A DNA stretch of 59,642 bases from Dehalococcoidia bacterium (GCA_007129495.1 SKVJ01000040.1:1-59642); one strand, 5' to 3'. Numbered from the stretch's first letter, positions 44,799-54,076 are shown. Program-made: numbers and translations. The notes: generated by a model not told the origin, from the letters alone.

Positions 44799-44917
44799 GT
44801 AGAGTCCGAAGTCAAAGGCGAACTCTCCCGAACGTCACCCCAGTCGCTCCTGTGCGTTCGGGAGAAGCACGCTCCACCCTACTATTACTGCCGCCTAGTC
44901 TGAAGACGAGGCGATGA
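44795..44917 (+). CDS. Possible 40-residue ORF coupled to the remnant upstream
   Basis: ATG at 44795 overlaps the upstream stop (ATGA) and lies 5 nt after GGGAGG. The product begins MSRVRSQRRTLPNVTP and has no recognised family. Its end overlaps the alcohol dehydrogenase stop on the other strand by 23 bases. The ribosome site and coupling are the only support. Confidence 0.2.
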   Translation: MSRVRSQRRTLPNVTPVAPVRSGEARSTLLLLPPSLKTRR

Positions 44918-45920
44918 GTACCTTCATGAAATCGGCTTTGCCGCCGACGATATCCTCAAATGTCTCCTGTATCCTGGAGACCGGACGAATATCGGAGACG
45001 ATCTTGTCGAGTTCGAGGTTGCCCTCCACCACAAGACGGATAGCTTCATCATAGTCTTGCTTCACGTAGTTCCTGGCGCCGATCATGGTGTACTCGCGCC
45101 AGAGGATAGTCCTCAGATCAACCATCATCGGTTCGGCGAAGATAGCTACGATTACGATCTTACCGCCGGTCCGGGGCAACTTGGTCATCATGTCAGCGCC
45201 AGCCTGGGTGCCCGTAACCTCAAAAACGACATCTGCCCCGGCGCTTCCTGTGCGATCGAAGACGTACTTCACCAGGTCGCTCTCGGCCGGATTCACCACA
45301 TCGAAACCCAACTCCCTGGCAAGATTGACGCGTGACGGGTTGACCTCGGAGACGACGACGGCGGCTCCCTTTTCCCTGCACACGAGAGCCTCCAGCACAC
45401 CGATGGGCCCTGCGCCCAGAATGACGCAGAAATCCTTGGCAGTCACCTCTCCGTAGCGTACGTCATGTGCTGCCACCGCCAGAGGTTCAATCAACGCTGC
45501 GTGCACCATATTGATGTTGTCCGGGAGCTTATGGAGCAGATGAGCAGGGACAGTCCACGAGCCCTGGAATGCTCCCGCAGAAGTAATTCCGATGAAGTTC
45601 AGAGTCGGACAGATATTTATGTGCCCCATTTCGCACGATGGACATTTGCCACACGCGTCGGTCGGACGCAAGACCACGCGATCACCGGCTTTAAATTCCT
45701 CAACTCCTTCCCCCACTTCCGCTACGATGCCGACCGCCTCATGTCCCACTACCTGAGGGGGAGTGAGCCTGTGGTCCATATGACCAAGGAAGACATGAAC
45801 ATCGGTACCACAGATGCCGGCATATGCTACTTCGATGCGTGCCTGTCCCGGTCCCGGGGGAATCACTTGGGACTCGCCGATAGAGAACTGCTTGTTGCCT
45901 TCGTAGTATGCTGCTTTCAT
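44895..45920 (-). CDS. Zinc-dependent alcohol dehydrogenase (MDR family)
   Basis: The 341-residue enzyme has the catalytic zinc ligands in AGICGTDVHVFLGH (Cys37 region) and VGHEAVG. The structural zinc loop CGKCPSCEMGHINIC has four cysteines. The Rossmann motif is VILGAGPIGVLEALV. It belongs to the sorbitol/threonine dehydrogenase branch. It is the last gene of a trio with DUF362 and a D-2-hydroxyacid dehydrogenase. Ribosome site GGAGG 4 nt before the ATG. Confidence 0.92.
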   Translation of the reverse strand: MKAAYYEGNKQFSIGESQVIPPGPGQARIEVAYAGICGTDVHVFLGHMDHRLTPPQVVGHEAVGIVAEVGEGVEEFKAGDRVVLRPTDACGKCPSCEMGHINICPTLNFIGITSAGAFQGSWTVPAHLLHKLPDNINMVHAALIEPLAVAAHDVRYGEVTAKDFCVILGAGPIGVLEALVCREKGAAVVVSEVNPSRVNLARELGFDVVNPAESDLVKYVFDRTGSAGADVVFEVTGTQAGADMMTKLPRTGGKIVIVAIFAEPMMVDLRTILWREYTMIGARNYVKQDYDEAIRLVVEGNLELDKIVSDIRPVSRIQETFEDIVGGKADFMKVLIASSSD

Positions 45921-45938
45921 TAATCCTCCGCGCCTGAC

Positions 45939-47174
45939 TTATCGTTCCAACAGGGCACCCGACGCATCCCAGAGCTTCTTCCGGGCCTCGGCCATAGTCG
46001 TCATCACTGTCTCGGGATCCGCACCACAACACTCGGCGATCGCACGGATCATCTCGGCCTCTTTCGGCGGGCAACCAGCTACATAGACACTCGCCCCGGA
46101 CAAGTCAGCGGCGCATTTGCCGAGTGCGACCACCTTGTCGCTCGCTCCGGAATCAGCAGCGTTCCCGATGACCACGGTAAGCCCGATCATCTGCTCACTG
46201 TACCCTGCCTGCTTCATATAGGTTATGGCGCTGACCAGCTCATTGGTGCAGCCACTGCACGCGGACTCCCCCTGGATAATGCTGACCTCGGGATACCGGG
46301 AGCGGAACACGTCGAAACCGGTCGTAAATACCTTTACGTGATCCTCAAGTCGCTCCCCTACCACATCAACGGCTTCCAGATCGGCCTGTTTGCCTTCTCG
46401 TTCCGCCCAGTAGTGAAAGTGCATTATCTGGGAGGGGTCAATTCCCATCAAAGCGGCACCCACTATATCCACATAGAGCGCATCGCTGCCGGCAATGATA
46501 AGCCCCATCTCTCTGCTGTCCTGGGGGTACTGCCACAGACCTTCCATACCCACCGTAGCATCGATGACTGCGTAGTGCGGTGGAACTACAGCGCAAAGAT
46601 CGACTATTGCCATATCCAGACCGAGACGGTGACTCTTCCTCTTCTCTGCACCGGGCATTACCCCCTTCATGTTCTTCAGAGCAAGAGTCGCATGTGTACG
46701 AATATGCGTCTTCAGCACCGGAATGCTGATAATGACATCACTGTCGAGCGCTGTCCTGGCAATACGGACCGTATCCATCACCAGTGAGTTCGGGACGGCT
46801 ACCTCTTCGAATGAGTCTTTATTGAGATTTCGGAGCTCGACGCCCAGCCTGCCGGCCGCTTCCGTCACTCCCGATGAGTCAAAGGCTTCCTGCGTGCTGA
46901 ATCCCGCGAAATCGTAGCCTGCAATGGCGCCATCTCCGATGATCACCGAAGCCGGATTTCGCTCCAGGACAAGCTTCGTAACTGCATCCACAACATCACC
47001 GTCGGTCATGCATCCACTGTGTCGCGGCGAAGGTTTGCACTGGTTCGGCTTGACCAGCACCTTGCTATCCTTACCTATCAGTTCATCAAGACCTCCAGCC
47101 AAACGAATAGCTTCGCGAACCGCCCCTTCCACTCCTTCGCTACCCGCACTGGTAATTGCAACCCGATTCGTCAT
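45939..47174 (-). CDS. DUF362 domain protein
   Basis: The 411-residue protein matches DUF362 (PF04015). KDSKVLVKPNQC, SVIIGDGAIAGYDFAGFS, VIISIPVLKTHIRTHATLALKNMKGVMPG (in parts) and AVIDATVGMEG are typical. The iron-sulfur (4Fe-4S ferredoxin) domain often found at the C-terminus is missing. Single cysteines occur in ESACSGCTNELV, a possible cluster or metal site. The family is common in anaerobes; its reaction is not known. Operonic with the two dehydrogenases. Confidence 0.85.
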   Translation of the reverse strand: MTNRVAITSAGSEGVEGAVREAIRLAGGLDELIGKDSKVLVKPNQCKPSPRHSGCMTDGDVVDAVTKLVLERNPASVIIGDGAIAGYDFAGFSTQEAFDSSGVTEAAGRLGVELRNLNKDSFEEVAVPNSLVMDTVRIARTALDSDVIISIPVLKTHIRTHATLALKNMKGVMPGAEKRKSHRLGLDMAIVDLCAVVPPHYAVIDATVGMEGLWQYPQDSREMGLIIAGSDALYVDIVGAALMGIDPSQIMHFHYWAEREGKQADLEAVDVVGERLEDHVKVFTTGFDVFRSRYPEVSIIQGESACSGCTNELVSAITYMKQAGYSEQMIGLTVVIGNAADSGASDKVVALGKCAADLSGASVYVAGCPPKEAEMIRAIAECCGADPETVMTTMAEARKKLWDASGALLER

Positions 47175-47280
47175 AGCAACACCCCCCTTCTCCAGGAATC
47201 AAGATCATTCAGACACCCGGGGGCAGTGTAAACCCATGCCATTTCGCTGTCAAAGCATGTCCAGCGGTGCGCTAGTGTGC

Positions 47281-48276
47281 TTAGTAACCCAAGGACTTGT
47301 CCACGATATTCAGCAGTGGCTCTCCAGCAAGGTATCTCTGCAGGTTCGCAGCAAACAGTTTGGCCGCTCCCACGTCGTAAGCTGCAATATCGCCGGACAC
47401 ATGAGGGCTGAAGATTACGTTCCGCATCCGCCTGAGGGGGCTGTCAGCCGACAGCGGCTCCTCAGTGAAGACATCGAGCCCAGCACCGCCAATCCAACCT
47501 TCCTGCAGCGCTTGTACCAACTCACATTCGTTCACAATTGCGCCGCGGGACACATTTATGAGTCGGGCGGAAGACTTCATCGCTTTCAGTTCCGGTGCGC
47601 CGATGAGTCCACGCGATTCCTCGGTCAGCGGCAGCGCAAGCACGACGAAATCACTGGCCGACAGCAACTCGTGCAGATCAGAGAGCGGCAGCAGACGATC
47701 AACATTTCCATTCTGCTCGCCGATCACTGGAGACCGTCTCGTCGCCACAACATTCATGCCGAAATATTTTGAGACCCGTGCCACCTCGCGGCCGATTCGC
47801 CCAAAGCCCAGTATGCCCACAGTTTTATCGGTCAGCACGTCCATAGGAAACCATTTCCATCTGCCCTCGATCTGCTGGTAGAAGCTTCTGGGTGCATCTT
47901 TCACGAACATCAGCATGAGCATGAGCACGAACTCGGCGATTGTCACCTCGTGTATGCCACTCATGTTGGTGACGATGACCTCGCTGCGGACCACTTCCGG
48001 TGTAAGTATCTTCTCAACTCCCGTCGAGATGGTCTGCATCCATTTGAGACGTGGAGTACGCTCCAACAGCCGTTCGGGCATTTTCAGCACATATACCACG
48101 TCCGCCTCAGCGAACTGGGCATCCAACTCGTCACTTCGCGAATAATCCCCATCGCGTTCCGCCCGGGTCAGGTCAGCCACATCTGTCACGACGACATCGT
48201 CAGAGACCGCGCGAATGATATCCAGAGCTTCCGGTTCTATCCTGTTCAACACCAGCACACGTGTTTTGTCAGTCAC
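47281..48276 (-). CDS. D-2-hydroxyacid dehydrogenase (NAD-dependent)
   Basis: The 331-residue enzyme has an N-terminal catalytic domain and an NAD domain with TVGILGFGRIGREVARV. LINVSRGAIVNECELV holds the catalytic arginine, LDVFTEEPL the glutamate, and IFSPHVSGD the histidine. It reduces 2-oxo acids or the reverse. GTG at 48276 is preceded by AGAGGAGA and starts TDKTRVLVLNRIEPEALD. It is first in a three-gene operon suggestive of 2-hydroxyacid or sugar-acid degradation. Confidence 0.9.
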   Translation of the reverse strand: MTDKTRVLVLNRIEPEALDIIRAVSDDVVVTDVADLTRAERDGDYSRSDELDAQFAEADVVYVLKMPERLLERTPRLKWMQTISTGVEKILTPEVVRSEVIVTNMSGIHEVTIAEFVLMLMLMFVKDAPRSFYQQIEGRWKWFPMDVLTDKTVGILGFGRIGREVARVSKYFGMNVVATRRSPVIGEQNGNVDRLLPLSDLHELLSASDFVVLALPLTEESRGLIGAPELKAMKSSARLINVSRGAIVNECELVQALQEGWIGGAGLDVFTEEPLSADSPLRRMRNVIFSPHVSGDIAAYDVGAAKLFAANLQRYLAGEPLLNIVDKSLGY

Positions 48277-48412
48277 AGTATCTCCTCTCACTTGAAGCCT
48301 ACAGAGGCCGAATCCTCGACGCGACCACTCTCGCGCCACACCGGGAATAAGAATCTTACACGTTGACAGCACCGTTGTTCCATGCCTAGTATTGCACCGA
48401 AAGGAGTACGAT

Positions 48413-48808
48413 ATGGCTAATTACGGTTATGACCACGTTCACATCATCAGCCCTGACCCGGAGGCCGCAGCTCAATTCTTCGTTGATAAGTTCGGAGCAA
48501 GCATTAATAGCACAGGCACCGCTGGCGACGGAACCACCATGGTGACGCTGAGCCTCAGCGGCGTCAATATCTTCTTCAAAGGTCGTGCACGGAAGCCCGA
48601 AATGGAGGCTCCTCCAGCAGGGAGCAGCTACGGCCTGGAACACCTTGGCATAGTTACCGACGACCTGGATGCCGCGGTAGCCGAACTGAAGGCTCAAGGA
48701 GTGAAGTTCACTCAGGAAATCACGGACTTCAGACCAGGCATCCGAATATCATTCATGCTTGGCCCTGACGGCATGTTGATCGAACTGCTCGAACGCAAAC
48801 AGGTGTAA
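48413..48808 (+). CDS. VOC family (glyoxalase-fold) protein
   Basis: The 131-residue protein has two beta-alpha-beta-beta-beta repeats. Metal-ligand-like positions are the histidine in YDHVHIISPDPEAA, the histidine in YGLEHLGIVTDDLDAA, and the glutamate in GPDGMLIELLER. This resembles lactoylglutathione lyase and methylmalonyl-CoA epimerase. The exact reaction is not predicted. AAAGGAG lies 8 nt before the ATG. Confidence 0.85.
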   Translation: MANYGYDHVHIISPDPEAAAQFFVDKFGASINSTGTAGDGTTMVTLSLSGVNIFFKGRARKPEMEAPPAGSSYGLEHLGIVTDDLDAAVAELKAQGVKFTQEITDFRPGIRISFMLGPDGMLIELLERKQV

Positions 48809-48842
48809 GTCGGATCGACTTCTCGTGAACCCCCTGATGATA

Positions 48843-48884
48843 TGACCGCCGAGGCGCTCATAGCACCTCTGCGGTCATCTTTTG
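48843..48884 (+). terminator. Rho-independent terminator after the VOC gene
   Basis: TGACCGCCGAGG (48843-48854) pairs with CCTCTGCGGTCA (48866-48877) with one mismatch. TCTTTTG follows on the plus strand. Confidence 0.75.
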
Positions 48885-48992
48885 TTGTCGCTCAGGTTTA
48901 TATGACCTGCCCGAATCGCTACACGGATACAGCATTCCAGACAACGTCCCTTGACGTCACGAGGGTCTGGCTATACACTCATTGAGTAACAG

Positions 48993-49436
48993 ATGAATTG
49001 CCCCAGGTGTCAATCGGAACTCATCGTTGTCGAATATCACGCCGTCGAACTGGACTACTGTCCCGAATGCGAAGGGTTATGGTTCGATAGCGGTGAGATG
49101 GCGCTGGTCGCCACGCAGATGAGCGGCTCCCAATGCGACCTGCTGCCGCAGGAGAGGGCGGAAACTAAGGAAACACGACTGAAGTGCCCCGAGTGTCACA
49201 AGGCAATGGATAAGCGTCTCCTGGGCGCCACCGATCCCGTCATTGCCGATGTGTGCCGATTGTGCGACGGACTGTGGCTCGATCACGGTGAACTGGAACA
49301 GGTTGTCGCAGGGATGCACCCTTCCGGAGAGACCGACACCCCCATAATCGGCTACCTGCGGAACACATTTCGCCCGGGATTGGAAGAGAAGTCCTCACGC
49401 ACACCGGGACAGACCTCCGGTGAATCATCCAACTAG
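48993..49436 (+). CDS. Zinc-ribbon (zf-TFIIB) protein
   Basis: The 147-residue protein contains two zf-TFIIB-type (PF13453) zinc ribbons in tandem. The first is MNCPRCQSELIVVEYHAVE with YCPECEGLWFDSGEM; the second is LKCPECHKAMDKRLL with CRLCDGLWLDHGELE. The C-terminal tail is hydrophilic. The role is unknown; it lies just upstream of lemA and htpX, 16 bp before lemA. No ribosome site is evident before its ATG. Confidence 0.85.
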   Translation: MNCPRCQSELIVVEYHAVELDYCPECEGLWFDSGEMALVATQMSGSQCDLLPQERAETKETRLKCPECHKAMDKRLLGATDPVIADVCRLCDGLWLDHGELEQVVAGMHPSGETDTPIIGYLRNTFRPGLEEKSSRTPGQTSGESSN

Positions 49437-49452
49437 TTAAGGAGTAGTGAGC

Positions 49453-50019
49453 ATGGACCTATGGATCTGGATAACCATCGGCGTCGTCGTCATTATTGCG
49501 TTTATGTTCGCCGGGACCTACAACGGCCTGGTGAGAACCAGGAACCAGGTGAAGAACGCATGGGCACAGATAGACGTTCAGCTCAAGCGACGCTATGACC
49601 TGGTACCGAATCTCGTCGAGACGGTAAAGGGCTACGCCCGGCATGAACGCGAGACCTTCGAGATGGTGACGCAGGCACGAAACCTTGCACAGCAGTTCAC
49701 CTCCGCGGGGGCAGGGGAACGAGCGAAGGTGGAAGGCGAGTTGAGTTCAGCGCTCGGCCGCCTGTTGGCCGTCGCAGAAGCCTACCCCGATCTGAAGGCA
49801 AACCAGAATTTCCTCGCTCTGCAGGAGGAACTCACCTCAACCGAGAATAAGATCGGCTTCGCACGTCAGTTCTATAACGACTCTGTGCTGCGGCTGAACA
49901 ACAAGACGCAGGAATTCCCATCGAACATCGTTGCCAGCATCACGGGTTTCAAGCCAGCTGAGTACTTCGAGACTACCCTTGAGACCGAGCGGCAGGCTCC
50001 GAAAGTCAGCTTCTCCTAG
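49453..50019 (+). CDS. lemA: LemA family protein
   Basis: The 188-residue protein has one N-terminal membrane anchor (4-20) and a long helical domain: NGLVRTRNQVKNAWAQIDVQLKRRYDLVPNLVETV (in parts), ENKIGFARQFYNDSVLRLNN and FPSNIVASITGFKPAEYFE, typical of LemA. It faces outward with a small cytoplasmic end. LemA is repeatedly encoded before htpX, as here, and may be a partner or substrate. ATG 49453 lies 8 nt after GGAG; the GTG at 49447 is too close. Confidence 0.93.
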   Translation: MDLWIWITIGVVVIIAFMFAGTYNGLVRTRNQVKNAWAQIDVQLKRRYDLVPNLVETVKGYARHERETFEMVTQARNLAQQFTSAGAGERAKVEGELSSALGRLLAVAEAYPDLKANQNFLALQEELTSTENKIGFARQFYNDSVLRLNNKTQEFPSNIVASITGFKPAEYFETTLETERQAPKVSFS

Positions 50020-50039
50020 ACCGGAGTGATACCAGATCT

Positions 50040-51233
50040 ATGTGGGAACAGATACGTGCCAACCAGATCCGCTCAGCCCTGGTCGTGGTATTCATGGGAC
50101 TGCTCCTCGTCGCAGTAGGCTTTGCTTTGGGCGTGTATTTCTTCGGCAGCGCGTTGGGTGGCGTGGCGCTTGCTCTTATCGTATGGGCGATCATGAACCT
50201 CGTTGCCCTGTTCCAGGGCGACAACATCCTGCTATCCCTGGGAAATGCGCGTAAGGTCACGAAGGAAGACTTCCCGCGGCTCTATAACATCGTCGAGGAG
50301 ATGGCAATCGCGGCCGGTCTGCCGAAGATTCCAGGCGTCTACGTGATAGACGACCCTGCTCCCAATGCATTCGCAACGGGACGCAAGCCCGAGAAGGCGG
50401 CAATAGCGGTCACCTCAGGACTGCTTCAGAAGCTGAACCGAGACGAGCTGCAGGGAGTGGTCGCACATGAGCTCGCCCATGTCAGGAACCGTGATACGCT
50501 GCTTATGGCCATCGGCGGTATTCTGCTCGGAACCATCGTTATCCTCTCCTTCTACGCCAGCCGCATCATGTTCTTTGGCGGTATGTCGAGGGGCAGACGT
50601 GGTGGAGGCGGTGGTGGTGGTGGCGCTCAGATCATCATACTGGTGGTCGGCCTTGTTCTCCTTATCCTCGCACCCATCGCCGCCAGACTACTGTATCTTG
50701 CGCTGTCTCGTAAACGCGAGTACCTTGCAGACGCCTCGTCAGCACTTTACACGCGCTATCCGGAAGGACTCGCCTCAGCCCTTGAGAAGATAGCGGAAAC
50801 TCCAACTCAGCTTAAGGCGGCGAACAACGCGACCGCGCCTATGTACATCATTAATCCTTTCAGAAAAGCAGGCAGAGCGGCTGCAAACCTCTCCAGCACC
50901 CACCCATCCACCGCCGATAGGATTCGAGTGCTCAGATCAATGGGGGGTGCATCACTCGCCGACTACGACGCCGCCTTCAAGAGCGTCCGTGGCGAGCGGA
51001 GTGGGGTAGTGCCGCATGGCGCCCTCGGACTGACAGCCGGCGCACCACTACGGCCTCCGTCCACCGAACCCGAGACCGAGGCGACACGCGCCCGTGAGGT
51101 CTCCGATGTGTTGTGGAAAGCGAAAGACTACCGGACAATCGAGTGCCATTGCGGCGCCAAGCTCCGTGTTCCTCCAGGAATGAAACGTGATCACCTCAAG
51201 TGCCCGCGCTGCGGCACAGTTCACCGCATCTAA
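50040..51233 (+). CDS. htpX: HtpX-type M48 zinc metalloprotease with C-terminal zinc ribbon
   Basis: The 397-residue membrane protease has transmembrane segments at about 12-55. The zinc site is VVAHELAHVRN (HELAH 143-147), with EYLAD supplying the third ligand. Two more membrane segments flank a poly-glycine stretch (188-195). The last 30 residues form an extra CxC...CxxC knuckle (C369, C371, C388, C391) not present in standard HtpX. It cleaves misfolded membrane proteins beside FtsH. It follows lemA by 20 bp. Confidence 0.92.
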   Translation: MWEQIRANQIRSALVVVFMGLLLVAVGFALGVYFFGSALGGVALALIVWAIMNLVALFQGDNILLSLGNARKVTKEDFPRLYNIVEEMAIAAGLPKIPGVYVIDDPAPNAFATGRKPEKAAIAVTSGLLQKLNRDELQGVVAHELAHVRNRDTLLMAIGGILLGTIVILSFYASRIMFFGGMSRGRRGGGGGGGGAQIIILVVGLVLLILAPIAARLLYLALSRKREYLADASSALYTRYPEGLASALEKIAETPTQLKAANNATAPMYIINPFRKAGRAAANLSSTHPSTADRIRVLRSMGGASLADYDAAFKSVRGERSGVVPHGALGLTAGAPLRPPSTEPETEATRAREVSDVLWKAKDYRTIECHCGAKLRVPPGMKRDHLKCPRCGTVHRI

Positions 51234-51246
51234 GCGCGCACGCCCA

Positions 51247-52155
51247 CTATTTTGAAGCATGATCCGCGATACGCACCCCCGTCAGCCTTTCATACGCCGC
51301 TGCCATTGCCTGGTGTCCCTTCTTACCTTTTCCCTCAGCCTCCACCGCATTATAGAGTTGCTGCACCATGGAGGTGGCAGGAAGTGTCATGCACAGCTCC
51401 TCTGCGGCAGTCATGAGGATGTCCAGGTCTTTCTGCACGGTCTCGACCGTACCTCCAGGCTCGAGATCTCCTGCAAGTAATCGCGCACCCAGATTCTCGA
51501 ACTGCCACGAGCCACCGGCGCCATCCTTCACTGCGTCGTATACACGGCGCACATCCAGGCCAAGGCCCGCTCCAAGCGTCAGTGCTTCCACGGTCGCAAG
51601 CAGATTCACCAGTACCAGCACCTGGTTGCAAAGCTTGGCCCCCTGTCCTGTTCCGTTCTCCTCGCCGACATGTACTATGCTGCTACCCATCGACTGCAGC
51701 ACGGGCAGGGCGCGGTCAAATGCGTCAGCCGGCCCACCAACCATTATCGATAAAGTGCCCGCCTCAGCACGGGGAGTGCTGCCACTGACAGGAGCATCCA
51801 GCATGAACATCCCTTCCTCTCTCAGGCGAGAAGCTATCGAGCGCGCCTGTGCAGGTGCAATGGTACTCATATCTACGAGGATTAGGCCTTGCCGTCCGCC
51901 AGATAGGAGGCCATTCTGACCGAGTGCTATTTCGGCGGTATCTCCTCCATGCTTCACCATGGTGACAACGATGTCAGACGCGCGGGCAACCTCTTTCGCC
52001 GACCTGGCCTCGTTCGCGCCGTGCGAACAGGCGACCTCTATTCCAGGACGGCTCCGGTTCCACACCGTGACCTGATAACCCGCCTTGAGCAGGTTCCTGC
52101 ACATCGGGCGGCCCATATATCCCAGTCCAATGAATCCTACCTTCAACTCTGACAT
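51247..52155 (-). CDS. 3-hydroxyisobutyrate dehydrogenase-family oxidoreductase
   Basis: The 302-residue beta-hydroxyacid dehydrogenase has KVGFIGLGYMGRPM (NAD(P) binding), LDAPVSGSTPRAEAGTL (substrate loop) and GQGAKLCNQ with the catalytic lysine K174. The enzyme oxidises a 3-hydroxy acid such as 3-hydroxyisobutyrate or tartronate semialdehyde. The exact substrate is not fixed by the sequence. GGAGG lies about 9 nt before ATG 52155. Convergent with htpX. Confidence 0.9.
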   Translation of the reverse strand: MSELKVGFIGLGYMGRPMCRNLLKAGYQVTVWNRSRPGIEVACSHGANEARSAKEVARASDIVVTMVKHGGDTAEIALGQNGLLSGGRQGLILVDMSTIAPAQARSIASRLREEGMFMLDAPVSGSTPRAEAGTLSIMVGGPADAFDRALPVLQSMGSSIVHVGEENGTGQGAKLCNQVLVLVNLLATVEALTLGAGLGLDVRRVYDAVKDGAGGSWQFENLGARLLAGDLEPGGTVETVQKDLDILMTAAEELCMTLPATSMVQQLYNAVEAEGKGKKGHQAMAAAYERLTGVRIADHASK

Positions 52156-52303
52156 CGTGCGATTGCCTCCTTGAGCCTCATATTGATCAATAATCTGGCA
52201 GGATACCCGCCGACGCTCACGTTCGCAACCCACGCAAGTCGGGTGACGTGCTATTCTAGGTACAGGCGAAAGAGTCGTCAAACAAGCAGTGGAGGTCACC
52301 TAC

Positions 52304-53965
52304 ATGTCGTCTATTCCATTGGTGAGAGTACTCACCGATTCCGGTTATGGTTCGCGCCGAGAGGTATCAGACCTTGTTAAGAAAGGCATGGTGGAGATAA
52401 ACGGGCGCCCCGCTTCGTCGTTCACCGAGCAAGTAAATCCCGACGTCGACTCTGTCGTCGTGACCGGCAGGAAGGTGACTCCCGGCACCGCGCGCCGCGT
52501 GTATCTGATTATGAACAAGCCCGAGGGATACCTTTCAACCACGGAGGACGACAGGGGTAGATCCACGGTGATGGATCTCCTGCCGGAGAGATGGCGCAAA
52601 GCGGGATTGCATCCCGCGGGGCGTCTCGATGAGGACAGCACAGGCCTTCTCGTACTGACGAATGACGGACAACTGACACACGAACTCACGCATCCTCGCT
52701 ACGAGCACGAAAAGGAGTACTACGTTGCGACTACCGGCCGACTCACTGATGCCGATCTTGACAAGCTGGAACAGGGTGTCGAGATCGAGGGCCAAGTGAC
52801 ATGGCCGGCAAAAGTACGGCTCCTTCTCGGGCAATCGCCCTTCACCTATAGCATCACCATTCACGAAGGCAGGAAACGGCAGGTGCGAATGATGTTCGCA
52901 GCTATTGGCCAGCAGGTTGCCATATTGAAGCGAGTGAGGATCGGCGGGCTCTTCATGGGGGACCTTAAAGAGGGGGAGTGGCGGGAACTCACCCCAACAG
53001 AGTTGACGGATCTCATGAGAAAACGCCCGCTGCCCCAACGTCCATCGGGAGCCACAGAGAAAGGAGGACGACAATCGGACCGCGCTGCCAGGCCGGCACT
53101 TAGACAGTCCTTTCGTGAGAGCACTTCGGTTCGATCATCACGCACTTCTGCTCCCTCCACTGAGCCACGTTCCAGCCGGTCGTCCGAAAGTGGCCCAGTG
53201 CCTCATCCGTCGCGAAGACCGGCAGACGACCGGGATACTCGTCCGTATGTGCGGAGAGCCCCGGCGCCGGCATCCGGGCGCAGACACCAGCCCGTGACAG
53301 ACCAGCGTGATTCGAGGCCCCCACCACACCGGACTGCGACAGATCGCCCACGACGCTTGTATCGCAAGCCCGATGACAGAACAGAGAGCCGACCCTATAC
53401 GCGCCGTCCTTCAGGGTCTCCGACTGAACGTACGTCGCAAAGACCACCAGCCGACAGGGCTTCGAGGCCTTATGGACCGGGAGAATTCGGCACTGCCCGC
53501 CAAGGTCCGTATCGACGTACCACCGGTGAGAAAGCAGCACGGCCGTATGTCCCGCGCGAAGGCTATCCGCCTTCAAGGCCTCCGCATCGCCGACCCTCAG
53601 CCGACCGGGATACGCGGCCTTATGACCGGAGAGAGCTGCCCCCGACCGGGTCCGGGCAGAAACGTCGGCCCGGAGATGTCACGCATTCTCAGCCTCCCGC
53701 GCGTTTAAATGCAAGGTCCGCTGCCGAAGGGCTCCGCAGCAGGCCTCACCAGAAAAGAGTCGAGACTCACGAAGGGTATCAACGCCGCCGCTTCGAACGC
53801 ACACAGGGGCCCCGCCATGATTCGACGTCGCGAAGCCGTTCCGATGAGCGATTCCCACAGGATGGGAGACCGCCGTCGCGGCGCCCGCAGCAGGGTACTC
53901 GAAGTGAGCCACGGCGTGACACCCCCAGATCGGATGGGTCCGGACGTTCCTCAAGGAAGCGCTAA
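52304..53965 (+). CDS. rluB: RluB-like 23S rRNA pseudouridine synthase with a 300-residue basic RPY-repeat tail
   Basis: Residues 1-245 are a complete RsuA/RluB enzyme. An S4 domain (LVRVLTDSGYGSRREVSDLV) is followed by the synthase core with catalytic aspartate in HPAGRLDEDSTGLLVLTNDG, EKEYYVATTG and EGRKRQVRMMFAAIG. Residues 246-553 are low-complexity, rich in Arg, Pro, Ser, Asp and Thr. Tripeptide RPY recurs in TRPYVRR, SRPYTRR, SRPYGPG, ARPYVPR and TRPYDRR. The tail is in frame with no stop for 930 bases. GGAGGT lies 7-8 nt before ATG 52304. Confidence 0.88.
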   Translation: MSSIPLVRVLTDSGYGSRREVSDLVKKGMVEINGRPASSFTEQVNPDVDSVVVTGRKVTPGTARRVYLIMNKPEGYLSTTEDDRGRSTVMDLLPERWRKAGLHPAGRLDEDSTGLLVLTNDGQLTHELTHPRYEHEKEYYVATTGRLTDADLDKLEQGVEIEGQVTWPAKVRLLLGQSPFTYSITIHEGRKRQVRMMFAAIGQQVAILKRVRIGGLFMGDLKEGEWRELTPTELTDLMRKRPLPQRPSGATEKGGRQSDRAARPALRQSFRESTSVRSSRTSAPSTEPRSSRSSESGPVPHPSRRPADDRDTRPYVRRAPAPASGRRHQPVTDQRDSRPPPHRTATDRPRRLYRKPDDRTESRPYTRRPSGSPTERTSQRPPADRASRPYGPGEFGTARQGPYRRTTGEKAARPYVPREGYPPSRPPHRRPSADRDTRPYDRRELPPTGSGQKRRPGDVTHSQPPARLNARSAAEGLRSRPHQKRVETHEGYQRRRFERTQGPRHDSTSRSRSDERFPQDGRPPSRRPQQGTRSEPRRDTPRSDGSGRSSRKR

Positions 53966-54076
53966 GCACTTGCTCACAGCCTACGTGGCTCCCTGCTTTC
54001 AAGCAACCCGCGACGGAAGATATCGGTGTCACAGTCAGATTGAGGATGTGGATGAACTGCGTCTCCCTCGGAACGC

